Assembly (NCBI RefSeq): GCF_033568475.1
Contig: NC_133123.1
Span: 154,209,753 to 154,273,752 of the forward strand
Reading direction: 5' to 3'
DNA length: 64,000 bases
From: Henckelia pumila
Lineage: Eukaryota > Streptophyta > Magnoliopsida > Lamiales > Gesneriaceae
Shown: one piece after another, positions 36,098 to 48,068 of the stretch
Layout of the letters: the number at the start of each line of letters is the position of its first letter
Position numbering within the stretch: position 1 is the stretch's first letter
Program-made: the position numbers and the translations under genes
The notes under the pieces: model-generated
Database searches by the model: none
What the model saw: the letters and a program-made list of their open reading frames with translations, nothing else
What the model was told of the DNA's origin: nothing

Positions 36098-36494
36098 AAA
36101 CAAGTCTTTCGAAAAAAAGCTTCAATTTTTCCTCTAAAAACAAATTACTTTAATAATATTATCAACAAAAATGAAAAAAAAAATGAAAAATGTATATCAT
36201 TACTTTTTTTTCTTTCACATTTTCATTGGGTAATTTCAAAATATCTCATGATTGCCTCTTTGATTTCTGTGCAACTGCCCTAATCAAATCTTATAAATTA
36301 TGAGATTTTTATTGGAAAAATTATCAATAAACATTAAAAAATAACTCAAAATTAAAAAATTTAATTATTTTTGTTATATATATTAAATATTATTAATAAA
36401 AAACTTTTACAATATCAATGACTAATTTGAAATAAATTTATCAAATGCTTGCGTCTTTGATTTTTGTGAAGTCTACTTAAAAAAAAATTCAATA

Positions 36495-36733
36495 TCTATA
36501 CTATATTATAATGTTTGAGACCATTATAAAAACTGTTTTTGGTATGGTGTGACGACACCAAAATTTTCTTCCAGTTTTGCCCTTTTATTGCAGCCAAATT
36601 TTCACTTTGCATCAGTTTCTCTCATTTTCTCTTCAATTGAAAATCTAACTTCTCACACACATGTATTTTCGGATCACAAAATTTTAATATAAAACATTAT
36701 ATTACACATGCAAAACGTGTGCTCCGTAACTAG
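36495..36733 (+). mobile_element. Small non-autonomous Helitron
   Basis: It starts A|TCTATACTATATTATAATG, has a hairpin (CACATG-CAAAA-CGTGTG) eight bases before the end, and ends CTAG|T. This A...T flank, TC start and CTAG end fit Helitrons. It is 239 bp with no coding. Confidence 0.75.
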
Positions 36734-38400
36734 TAATATTTATTGGTGCACTGTGCACATTTAAAAAAACTTCAAACCATAACTACTTTATTTTTTTTAC
36801 ATTATTATTTAAACATCAATATCAATATATATATATATATGCTAAAAAAATTTCAAAAAAAGAAATGTCAATTTTTTCCCGCCTAAAACTCATAATTACT
36901 AAAAGTAGAAAAACTCAATTATAAAAAAACAACGAATAATATATGTGTGAAAAATATAATTATTCATTACTACAAAAAAATATTACTAGATAACAACAAA
37001 TTCAAATTTTGACTTTTAAAAAAATGAATAGCAGTTCCGATATAACAATAAACTAAAATTTTGACTTTAAAAAGATGAAAATAATAGATTCATTTATTAA
37101 ATTTACATTTTTACGATGATACACAATGAGACAAAAAAAATCAATACCAGATTTTAAAAATGTTACACAAAGAAGCGAAAAATATCTAACATCATATTTT
37201 AAAAACAACAAAATCCCTTTTATGAGATAATGCTATATTTAAATTTTATGCTCATTTTTTAGATTATATATTCAACGACATATTTAATAATATTACGCAA
37301 AGATGATGTTAAATTTAAATTTTATAAACAGTATAATTTCTTTTTAGATTATATAACTGACAACAGAATTTAAAAAATAAGTTACACAAAAAGACCGAAA
37401 AATATATAGCATAATTAAAAGACAGAAAAATCCAACTCTTTTTAGATGCACATATAAAAAAAATGTTACGTAATAAGACCCAAAATATATAATAGAATCC
37501 TTAAAAAGTAGCAAAATCCTTTTACGAGATAATGTTGAATTAATTTTTTTTAAAAAAAATATAAGTCCTTTTTAGATTATATATTCAACATCAGATTTAA
37601 AACAATGTCACACAATAAGACAAAAAAAATATTAGCATGTTTAAAACAACGGAATTATTTTATGAGATAATATTCAGTTAACATTTTTCAAAGATTATAA
37701 TCTATTTTTAGATTTTTTTTATTGTAAAAATTACTAAAAAATATATAATACTATGAAGGTAATATATTTAATTTTATATATGCAAAAATAGTTTTAGAAT
37801 TTTATCATAAATTTTTATATAAAAAATTAAAAAAATTATCTTAGATTAATGAAAATAATGAGTGGCTGTTAATTTTTTAGTTAATGTGAACATTGAGCGA
37901 AAAAATAACAAAATATACAAAGATAACATGAAAAGTAAAAAATTAAAATAAGACATTTCTAAAAAAGTAGGGGTGTAACGATTTTTTTTTTTTAAAATCT
38001 TATAAGATGTCAAATAAATTATTTTGGCAACTTAAAACTGTTTTTACAAATTTAAAGAACATATAGCTCTGTCAAACACCCTCTACCCACAATGAATTTA
38101 AATTGATTCTAATATTCTAAAGATTTGAAATCCATTGTGATTAGTTATACTTATATCAATAAATTTGATTTTTTTTAAGTTATCTAAATAATGAAAATAC
38201 ATTTAAATCCATAGATTTCAAATCATTTCATCAAAATTCAACCTTCATTTATTTGTATTTTAATTATTTATTCAAACACTCATATTTATTAATTTTTACC
38301 AATAATATAATATAATAATTACGTAAGAGTATGAATAATAGTCAACAAACCAAAAGCAAATACAAGAAGAAAGATAAAGAAAGAGGAGAAGCCTGTAAAA
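36734..38400. other. AT-rich intergenic region with a degenerate tandem array
   Basis: At about 37110-37700 a unit of roughly 80-150 bp recurs: TTACACAA(A/T)AAGAC, TTTTATGAGATAATG and CTTTTTAGATTATAT appear several times in the same order. The remainder is simple AT-rich DNA and precedes the PIN promoter. Confidence 0.55.
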
Positions 38401-38743
38401 GCTTATTGCATACAACCAAAGTTTATCTTTTTCCATAATTTATACAAGTATAAAGCAACTTATTCTCAACTTCCTACGCACTCGCACTCGCACTCGTACG
38501 CAAAACTCTTGCTCAAATCCAAGCACGGTTCAAACAAAGAGTGAAGAACAGAATCAAGGAAATATATCGGTAACCTGGCCGCTTGAGCTTTCTTGCAACT
38601 CTCTGAAGTTGACATAATCTGCATCTGAAATACTTTCGTTTTCGTTTTTGTTTTCGTTTTCGACTTCAACTTTGATTTAGTTTCTCACAAATATTCCTTT
38701 GCTGTTCTTTTCTTGATCTTGGATTTTCAAAATCCTGCCAAAA

Positions 38744-41353
38744 ATGATAACTTTATCCGACTTCTATCACGTTATGACTGCGGTGGTGCCACTCTATGTG
38801 GCCATGATGTTAGCCTATGGTTCTGTAAAATGGTGGAAAATTTTCACACCAGATCAGTGTTCTGGCATCAACCGTTTCGTGGCTCTGTTTGCTGTTCCTC
38901 TCCTCTCTTTTCACTTCATTGCTACTAATGATCCTTACTCCATGAATCCAAGGTTCATTGCTGCAGATGCGCTTCAAAAACTCATTGTTCTTGCAGCTTT
39001 GATCCTGTGGAATAAAGTCAGCAAAAGGGGTTCTTTGGAGTGGACAATAACACTTTTCTCTCTTTCCACTCTCCCAAATACTCTAGTTATGGGAATCCCT
39101 TTATTGAAGGGAATGTATGGGGAGTTTTCTGGTGGCCTAATGGTGCAAATTGTGGTGCTTCAGTGTATTATTTGGTATACTCTGATGCTCTTCATGTTTG
39201 AGTACAGAGGAGCCAAGATCTTGATTTCGAAGCAGTTTCCACACACTGCTGCCTCGATTGTATCTATCCATGTTGAACCTGATGTAACATCATTCGACGG
39301 ACGGCATATTTTGGAAACCGAGTCACAAGTTCAAGAAGATGGGAAACTGCATGTTACTGTCAGGAAATCTAATGCTTCAAGATCAGATATTTACTCAAGA
39401 AAATCCATGGGATTTTCTTGTAATACTCCAAGGCCATCAAATATGACAAATGCAGAGATTTACTCTCTTCAATCTTCGAGAAACCTCACACCTAGAGGGT
39501 CTAGCTTTAATCACACAGATGTTTACCCTGTGATGGGAACTGGTGGCAGAAACTCAAGCTTCTGTGCAAATGATGTTTACAGCTTTTCGAGTTCAAGAGG
39601 GCCGCCTCTTAGACCCTCAAGTTTTGAGGAAGAAACTGGAAATAATGCAAACAGATCAAGATTTCCCCAGGGAAGCGATAGTCATGTGCATATTTCAACC
39701 GCAGATTCCAAAGAAAACTCAGCAAAGAAGCCAACTGGACAAGAATGTGGGAAAGATCTACACATGTTTGTTTGGAGTTCAAGTGGTTCTCCAGTTTCAG
39801 ATGTGTTTGGGGGACATGATTATGGATCAATGGATCAACTCGCTGATGCTAAAGAAGTTGAATGCACTGTTTCTCCAAGCAAAGGTACAAATCCTTTCTT
39901 GATCCCATCTATTATTCTTGTTAAATTATCATCGTTATTCGATTCTTTCTTGAATTGTTTTACATGAACAAGATCAACTGGAAAGAGATGGAATCAGCTT
40001 GGGAAATGAAGGAAATGAAGGGGACAAACAAGGCGAAAACAAAGTGAAGATCACGCCTCCCGCAAACGTAATGACAAGGCTTATTTTGATGATGGTTTGG
40101 AGAAAGCTCATCAGAAATCCCAACACTTATTCAAGCTTACTTGGATTAACATGGTCTCTAATCTCATTCCGGTACAAAACTTGCATAAATCTTCTCCATC
40201 ATTTTGTGGGATCATCTCAAATTTTACACAGCTAAAGATTATCGCCTTAACTCGTCGATTTCTTGAATTATTTTTCCTGCTTTTTAGGTGGCACATTGAA
40301 ATGCCAGCAATGATATCAAAGTCCATTTCTATACTCTCAGATGCAGGACTTGGAATGGCCATGTTTAGCCTCGGTTAGTAGCTCTAATCATTATGGCAAA
40401 CTTTTTACTTTTAAGTTATTAAATCATATTCAAACTTGAGATCTAGCAAATTATAAAGTTACCAATAAAAAAGGAAGCCAATAGTTCAGTGAGATCATAT
40501 GATAACATAGGCTCCACAGGTTTATTTATGGCATTGCAACCTAGGATTGTATCATGTGGGAACCGTGTGGCAACTTTGGCAATGGCAGTGAGATTTCTCA
40601 CAGGACCAGCTGTCATGGCTGCTGCTTCCTTCATCGTCGGCCTCCGCGGCGTTCTCATGCGCATCGCCATCGTTCAGGTCATTCTTTAGTTTTTCCCCAT
40701 CTCAACTTTCTTTACCCTTGATATACACATACACAATCACACACAAGTGTTTCTTGAAATACTATGTAGCAAATATGTGTGAGTAATCCAAACTCGACTG
40801 GCTTAGTGGCAAGAATGAGACCTTACGACTCATTTGGTCTTGGATTCAAATCAATCTCACTTGTATGGGTAGTAGTTAAGAAATTTCTCCACCCGTTGTA
40901 TATATTTTAAAAAATATATATCCAAGCTTGGCTAACTTCGAGTTCGAATCGAAACAGGCGGCTCTACCTCAGGGGATTGTCCCCTTTGTTTTTGCTAAAG
41001 AATACAACCTACATCCTGAAATTCTAAGCACGGCGTAAGTATATATAAAATCATAAATAAATACTACATTTTCTGGTTTAATTTCATTAATTAAATATAA
41101 TTTTCTAAAAGGAGTTGATATTTACACTTCATTTTTTGTTATTTGCACTCCACTTGTGAGTAAATTGAACAAATATTTTACACATGAAGTGGAGTGTAGA
41201 TAACATAAAATGGAGTGCAAATATCAACTCTCTTTTCTAAATGATATTGCTAATTAAATTCGTTTGATGGTATTTTAAAATTGCAGTGTTATATTTGGTA
41301 TGTTGATTGCGTTACCAATAACGCTGGTATACTACATTTTGTTGGGGCTTTGA
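38744..41353 (+). CDS. PIN1-clade auxin efflux carrier
   Basis: Six exons: 38744-39884, 39973-40171, 40288-40373, 40520-40677, 40958-41034 and 41287-41353, giving 575 residues. The N-terminal membrane block ([56 protein letters not shown]) covers residues 1-160. A long hydrophilic loop follows to about 415, and then the C-terminal membrane block with [17 protein letters not shown] and [17 protein letters not shown]. The long loop marks a canonical plasma-membrane PIN, which exports auxin directionally. Loop words ([41 protein letters not shown]) place it with PIN1 or its sister clade. The loop has two TPRXS kinase motifs (TPRPS, TPRGS); the third site reads PLRPS. A SINE lies in intron 4 and a MITE in intron 5. 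Confidence 0.95.
40791..40920 (+). mobile_element. tRNA-derived SINE in PIN intron 4
   Basis: TGGCTTAGTGGC (40799-40810) fits a pol III A box and GGATTCAAATC (40842-40852) a slightly altered B box, about 40 bp apart. The tail is TTGTATATATTTTAAAA. No family name is assigned. Confidence 0.55.
41112..41230. mobile_element. Foldback MITE in PIN intron 5
   Basis: GAGTTGATATTTACACT near the left end faces AGTGCAAATATCAACTC at the right, and GTTATTTGCACTCCACTT faces AAGTGGAGTGTAGATAAC. It is about 119 bp long, 56 bp before the last exon. Confidence 0.82.
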
Positions 41354-41631
41354 AGCTATGGGAGATATGTGTATGTCCTTGAAATAAATACTCTATTAAT
41401 TTTAATTTCTTTTTGTTATGTAGCGAATGATGAGGAGAGATGTAAGGTTTTTTTTGTCTGTTAAAAAAAAATTATTTTTTGTATTTTTGGAGTAAGTTGG
41501 AATTTAAGAAAATATTATTTTCGATTCCGCTATTATTTTATTCATATTATAAAGAGTGATAATATTATATTAGCCATTTTTGGCACGAGTCGTATGACCT
41601 GTTGGCTGTTGCTTCATATTCGATATGTCCG

Positions 41632-41779
41632 GGTCTATGCTGACCTTCGGGACACTGCTCGAAGGAGAAGGACAATCGAACGGACCCGATCTCTTGTAGA
41701 TCAATTGATTTGATTTGCGAGAGTGATCGGGTCCGTTGATATTGACAGACAGGATAGTATCTGTCTGTCAGCATAGACC
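41632..41779. mobile_element. Foldback element with nested inverted repeats
   Basis: Outer arms GGTCTATGCTGAC (41632-41644) and GTCAGCATAGACC (41767-41779) are exact complements. Inner arms CGGACCCGATC (41681-41691) and GATCGGGTCCG (41725-41735) are also exact. It is GC-richer than its surroundings. Confidence 0.7.
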
Positions 41780-42124
41780 TACCAATTTAATATCTAGATT
41801 TCATTTCTTTTACTTATTATATATTAATTTCCAAATTTTCTTTATTTTTTCACACTTTTTTCTCAACTAGCTTCATCATTCTACATTCAACAACACTTAA
41901 TAAACTAAATCGACTATTTAAAACCCTTATTATGTGAAAAATCAAAACTAAATCAATTTCTAAAAATTAAAAGTATAGCATGCATATATATCGTTAATGA
42001 ATGTTATATTATATACATGCAACACATATCTATTTATGTTAGTATATATTTTATTTGAAGGAAGTAAAACACCAACTAAGATTTTTTAATTTTTGTATAT
42101 GATTTTCATACATAAATATGAACA

Positions 42125-42275
42125 TGTATCTTGTAAGACAATCTCATTCATGAGATAAATTAACTCTACTCATATTTAAAATCAAAAATAATATTTTTAA
42201 CATAAAAAATAATATTTTTTCTTGAATGATCCAAATAAGAAATCCGTGAGTCCGTCTCACATTAATATGTATGTA
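42125..42275 (-). mobile_element. MITE-like repeat, copy D
   Basis: Reading minus, it begins GTGAGACGGACTCACGGATT and contains TTTATGTTAAAAATATTA, the same order of words as the copies near 1.55, 13.55 and 47.2 kb. Confidence 0.65.
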
Positions 42276-44028
42276 TTCGAGTATCAAATACTAATGCTCA
42301 CAATTTGCAAATTTGACTTTAGAAAGAATAATGCATTAATGTTTATACTATACGATTGATGATGCCCAGTGTGCAGGCTAATCAGGAATAGAATTATTTT
42401 GCGAGTACAAGGAATAGAATCTAGATTGTGTGTAATTTAATGCTATTAATATTCGGTCTTACAACCAAATTCCTAACAAAGAATCAATACCATATTGAAC
42501 TGAACATTGGTGGAATACAAATGCATGTGGTTAAAAAATTTTGTATTACATATAAAGTCTACTACGATGCCATCCCCGGCCCTAGGTCGTGAGGCGCGAG
42601 CCCGTGAGGCACGAGCCATGATCCATGTCACAAGATCGATCTCTTGAGAGTGGTTGGCTACGATTTAAATCGAAAACTTTCTCTCACGAAGTTGAGGTGA
42701 GAATGAATGCATTAGATGATCGAACTTGACTTTCATAATTTGAATTAATAATAAAGTCTTTACTAATTTGTTCTTATTAATATCTTATATTAAATTTTAA
42801 TTTTTATATTTATGTGTGGGAGTATATATTAGCTCGTATAAATCATCCACAAAGAGAGATCAGGGATGCCTTCACTTACTTTGAAATATAATCTAAAATA
42901 ACTATGTATACAAAAAATAAATAAATAAAAAGGTTCAAATTTGTTCCCAAAGGCCAAATATAATTGGGCCCAATTGGACCCAGCATTTTAAGCTAGGTCC
43001 AGTGAGAGAAAAGTCGGATCTCTGGAGAATCCAAATCCAATATCAAATCGGGTCGGATGAGGAGGAATGGGGCAGCCTGAACTCAAACCGGTTGTGACAT
43101 GGATCCTATCATTATGATCGAGTGGATTTTTTTCTAAATATAAAATAAAGTTATAAGGGAAATGAGACGTTATTTTTAGGGTATTAATATTATTCTCAAA
43201 GGTCTATATGAAGATGTATGTTTATCATTAAATGTGAAGTTCATTGATTTTTAATTTTTTTTTAGTGATTTTCACATATATTATTAAATATTTACTCTTA
43301 GATATATTTTTGAAGCAGTACACTAGTGATTCTCACAAATTTTGAAATTTTTGTGAATGAAAAACTGAAAAAAAAAAAAAAAAACTTTTTAGAAACAATC
43401 TCAAACACCCGTAATCATAAATTAAAAATATACATTGAAATTTCTTATCAAATATACAATATTAATTAAATGTCATTTGTCAATTATATATATTTTTTAT
43501 GTAAATTAATTTAAAGGTACCCTCGAGGATTCTCGTCTCTTGACTTCTTCCAAAGGTCATTATTAAATGTTTTAAATAAATTTCAATCACATATAACATC
43601 ACAATCTCTATCATCCCTATTTTATTGCAAAGGTCTTGCATGTTTCACATTTGAAATACTGTAAAATTTATTTAAAAACTTTTTAACATAGATGTCGGCA
43701 TTATTCAATTGGACTACATCTTTATCACATCCAATATAATAGTGCCACATCATTGGTGGGCATGGTAGTGGGCATGATAGGTGAGCATTTGAAAGAAACT
43801 ATATATATATATATTCATATATTTCGTTTTTATACAGATTAAAAATATAATTAATTAGAAAACAAAATTTCTTTTATGTTTATTTAATTCATTCAAAATA
43901 TAACTAAATTTATATATATTAATTAGTAAAGATATATTACCAAAAAAATAATGATAAATATGTAAAATATAGTTTATATTTGATACAATAAAAAAGAACT
44001 ATAGCATACATGTTTGAAACGGAAGAAA

Positions 44029-44072
<44 letters not shown>

Positions 44073-44077
<5 letters not shown>

Positions 44078-44207
44078 GATATGCTAGGCACCGATTATGA
44101 ATATATATGAGATCATTAGTTGAGATTGTATATTGTATATCTAATAAGTAGACGTCATCTCAACCGATGCGCACATATGTGCACACAGTAGATCTTAACG
44201 TATCAAA
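44073..44207. mobile_element. Degenerate palindromic element after (TA)n
   Basis: ATAATTTTGATATG at the left faces ACGTATCAAAGTTAT at the right, and TATA flanks both ends. Middle symmetry is weak, so this is an old MITE at best. Confidence 0.4.
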
Positions 44208-47163
44208 GTTATATATACGTGTTTTTTCTCTTTTAAACGTATTTTAATGAACACTCAAACGTAACCAGATGTACAATCGAATATCTTACTACAGATGATC
44301 ACGGGTGTACCCAAAGAGAGATGTGTGTGTGTATATATACATATGTATAAAATCATGAGAGTGAGTGAAGTTAATTAGGTAAATTGATGGTACCAAATGT
44401 GTTGCATGTGATCAGCGGGTGAAGATCCAAATAGATTGTACAAACGTCACCACTCAACCAGTACCGTTCGCATGCAAGTGGCATCAAACTGTTACGTCTA
44501 CTCATTCATTAATAAATACAAAATATACATTTTTTTTAAAAAAATAATGTATTTATATAATAATAAATAGCTATAAATATTATTGTCATATCTATTTTTT
44601 TTTTCCCCTGAACTATGCTAGCTTGTTGTATGGCCCTTTATAACTTATGAGCTCCTTCGTTATTACCATGAAATATGATTTTTGATATAAGTATATATTT
44701 CTTTCATTCGATCTTATAATTGCCATGATTATTAATGTAGTAGAACAACTTGTTCATCAACAGAGACATGAGGATTTGTACTTATGATGTCGTTAGTAAA
44801 ATTGAGTTGTACCATTATTATATATCACTATGATATTTGATATATATTAAGTTAAAAAACCTTTTTTTAAAAATTTTATAATATTATTTGATCAATTTCA
44901 AGTAACATATTTTCTTGTATCAAATATATAGTTTGTTTGTTTTTCACGTAGACTGAGAAAATAATTGAAAATTCAAAGATTACAAACAAGCTTCGTACAT
45001 TAAAAAAATATTGTGCGTTTTCAAAACTTAGTTAATAGAAATGTGATATGTTAGTTAAAAAAATGCTATTAAATATATAAATTTGGTTTTCTATCTTGAA
45101 CCAAAAAAAAATAAAAAATTCTGACGAAATACGTTTGAATTTTTTATTTGAAACCATTGATCTTGAATAAATACATGACTGTCACTTTTCAATTTTCAAG
45201 AGAAAAAGACATCGTCACTATCACATAATTAAAGTATCCGATTTCGATATAATAGATGTGGCTTATTTTATTTCCAAAAATATCTATTTGCGTACGTAAA
45301 ATCTCAATCCGTTATTTATCCAAATTTTGAAACCTATATAAGATTTTTAATTTTTTATTTCATGAAATTTTCAAATATCCTTCTCGACGTGGTCCGAGGA
45401 GTTTTTTTTTTATTGTTGTTGTTATTATTATAATATGACTTGAAAATACTAATATTTTGATGTAACTGACTTGTCTAAGAAAGTTTTGATACGAAGAATG
45501 AAATGTTTAACCATGTGTTCAAGACTTCAAGCTTTCACTACTAATTCTTGGATAAATTTTATCCTTAAATATTAATGTAACATGTTTATTTTTATTGTTA
45601 AAGTTACTATATACTGCTCACACAATAAATTTAGTTGCATAAAGTCATAAATTAAAGACATGTGCGATGCCTTTAGCATTTTAATATCATTATTATCACG
45701 TTGGTATGCGTGTTCTACGAGGATTTATTTTATTTATTTTTTCAGCGAGATATCCTAAGAAAAATTATCACGGGAATAAAATTTTCAACAAATAATCGAC
45801 TTGCTCGAGAATGACAAAGAAATTATCAAGCGAAAATTATATTATATTACGTTAGAGATTTATATAATAAGTATTTTTAATCTTTAAAACATATCAAATT
45901 CTTTCTTCCCAAAATATTTAATTTTTTTAATGATTGAATGAAATATATATAATTGAATAATCATTATATTAAATTAAATGTATTATTAATTGGAGCAATA
46001 ATTGTCCATATTAGAATAGTGATTGAATCATGATCTTTGAGACTCTGTGCGATGAAAGATTTGAATTACAACGTAACATTACTATCATCTATAACTTTCG
46101 ATAAAACAACAAACTCTAGCTCTGCTCGATTTTCAGATTATCGACATAATCTTAACAATTATCTTTTTTTTAATTAACCATTCTCCTATAAATAAGTGGA
46201 GTTTATGAGATTGTGACATTTATTTGAATCGGTTAATTTCCACGACTGATTGTTGCAGAACTCAAAGCTAAATATTCCATTTATTTTAAAAAAACATTTA
46301 ATATCATCATATAAATAAGATTATATATATATGTTGAGTTTGTAAATGAGACACAACATATATTTATAGTATTTTTAAATTTATTTTTATTTAATATATT
46401 TATGATATAATCTGATATATATTTTTATTACTATTACGTGGGAGGGATTTATAAAACTCAATTTGATACCACCAGATATATAATTTGAAGGCAATCATTG
46501 TCCTCCACGAAATTTAAAAAAGGACATGTTAATTGACATTTTATTCTAGCTTTTTCTAGACCATTAATAAAGTACCACTGACATAATAAATTATGTTCTT
46601 CATGATTCATGCAATTAAAAAGACAGAAAAAAATATTCGATAAAATAATCGATGCATGAAGTCATATTTTTTAAAAATAATTTCATCATATTTTATCGAA
46701 AAATAAAATATATTTCGTACAATTATTATTGACCCTTTCGAATATAAAATCATTTGTAATCATATTGCCCCTTTGATACCCTTCTCTTGCTTTCCAAAAC
46801 ACCTCTCCATGTAATATTAGTGTATTTTCTATTGATGTGTCCTTTGATTTGTATAATTAATTAGTTTCAATTATATATTTTGATAAAACGGCAAACATCA
46901 TTCTTACAATTGAAATTAATCACATATTCGATTTTTCTTGGTTACAAGAATTATAATCATTGAGAGGAGTTTGTTGAGAAGCAACCATTGTCTCTTTTGA
47001 AAGAGTAATCAAAGTGTGACGTTTTGACCGTTGAAAAGTTTAAAATATTTTAGTTACATCACTACCAACTGTTAAAATATTTGGTAAAACAAAGAGTGCT
47101 CGATCCCTATAAAAATTAAATATTTCAACATATATAATCAATATGATATTTTTTTTATGTACA

Positions 47164-47310
47164 AAAACTCCTATGAGACGGTCTCAAAGGTCATTTTTTT
47201 TAGACGAGTCTTTTATATGAGTTATTCATTAAAAAATATTACATTTTATGTCAAAAATATTACTTATTATTATAAATATGGGTATGGTTGATCCGTCTCA
47301 CAAGAGTGTT
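47164..47310 (+). mobile_element. MITE-like repeat, copy C
   Basis: TGAGACGGTCTCAAAGG at the left and GATCCGTCTCACAAGAG at the right form imperfect terminal inverted repeats. The interior has ATTACATTTTATGTCAAAAA, shared with copies A, B and D. It is the best preserved of the four. Confidence 0.7.
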
Positions 47311-47819
47311 ACTCTTTTTTATAAGTAAGTAAGTCTCGTGTGGCATGGTCTCACATATCTATGTCCATATATAGAATGAAAGTAATGAAATATTTTTTGT
47401 AGATCGAGTGAAGCAAAAAATTCATCTCATAAAACTAACTCGTGAGACGATATGCCGTGAATTTTCGTATTTTTTTAGTGCCTAAACTATATTTTAATAG
47501 CAATTAGCAACTAAAAGATTTTTTTTTTTAAAAAAATAAATGATAATATAATGGATCCTACGTAAACAATAGAATAGCTAAGAATCTTCAGTGGCCCCTC
47601 GTGGGACTGCTCCATTATTGGTTCCACCAGATTCATGATTCGCACCCCCCCCCCCCACCCCATCACCTAAGCTACACTGTCCTCTCCCCGCTTCACCTTC
47701 TATAATTGAACAGAGTATTCGGCCACCATTGCCTCGCAGTACACTGTACACCTCTTTTCTTTGTCGTCCACAAGCTTTGTATTTTTGGATCTTTTCCGGT
47801 CTTTTTTCCCTATTAATAG

Positions 47820-47864
47820 ATGCGAACAAAACTTACAGCGAATGCAGCAAAAGGGGAGGTGTGA
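47820..47864 (+). CDS. First uORF in the methyltransferase leader (14 codons)
   Basis: The ATG at 47820 opens a 14-residue peptide (MRTKLTANAAKGEV) ending TGA. It overlaps the start of the 25-codon uORF in another frame, so ribosomes that begin here pass over that start codon. Confidence 0.55.
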   Translation: MRTKLTANAAKGEV

Positions 47865-47919
47865 TAACCGAAGATCCAGGACATTTTCAAGATCCCGAAT
47901 CGCCATTGAGGGTTTCTAA
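47842..47919 (+). promoter_or_regulatory. Conserved 25-codon uORF of phosphoethanolamine N-methyltransferase
   Basis: The ATG at 47842 opens a frame of exactly 25 codons before TAA (47917-47919). The peptide starts MQQKGRCDNRR and ends SRIAIEGF; it is strongly basic. Plant PEAMT/XIPOTL genes are known for a 25-residue uORF in the leader that represses translation when phosphocholine is high. Position, length and host gene all agree. I could not compare the peptide to the Arabidopsis one, so identity with that uORF is likely but unproven. It ends 150 bp before the main ATG. Confidence 0.75.
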
Positions 47920-48068
47920 TCTTGTTTAATCGGAGTAATCGATCCGAGGCCGCGGACACTGTCATATACCATCTTTCTTTGCGACCCATTTCTCAAAAAA
48001 ATAAAATAAAAAATAAAAACGTTTCTTTTTCCGTTCCTTGTGTTCAGTGATTGATCGTACTTTCCACC

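Larger units (their letters stand above)
41354..47160. other. 6-kb gene-free intergenic region
   Basis: No gene is supported. Repeats seen: a foldback element at 41632-41779; a MITE-like repeat at about 42125-42275; a fragment related to foldback MITE 1 near 43750-43800 (GGTGGGCATGGTAGTGGGCAT); a (TA)n tract at about 44035-44072 followed by a palindromic element to about 44207. A short stretch at 42580-42620 has two near copies of GTGAGGCGCGAGCC. The remainder is plain AT-rich sequence. Confidence 0.6.

Noticed and set aside
35719-36143. Overlapping open frames on both strands with IYIYIYI runs
   Set aside because: They are (TA)n tracts and the two foldback MITEs, not genes.
40930-40957. A tRNA gene suggested by GAGTTCGAATC
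   Set aside because: No acceptor stem or matching A box at the right distance; part of the intron next to a SINE.
42580-42720. A GC-richer stretch with two near copies of GTGAGGCGCGAGCC
   Set aside because: No frame, ends or stem that would support a gene or element; left as plain intergenic sequence.
47729-47929. A longer frame across the methyltransferase leader ending SPLRVSNLV
   Set aside because: It has no ATG in frame nearby, and the 25-codon frame from 47842 fits the known uORF length; I kept that one.
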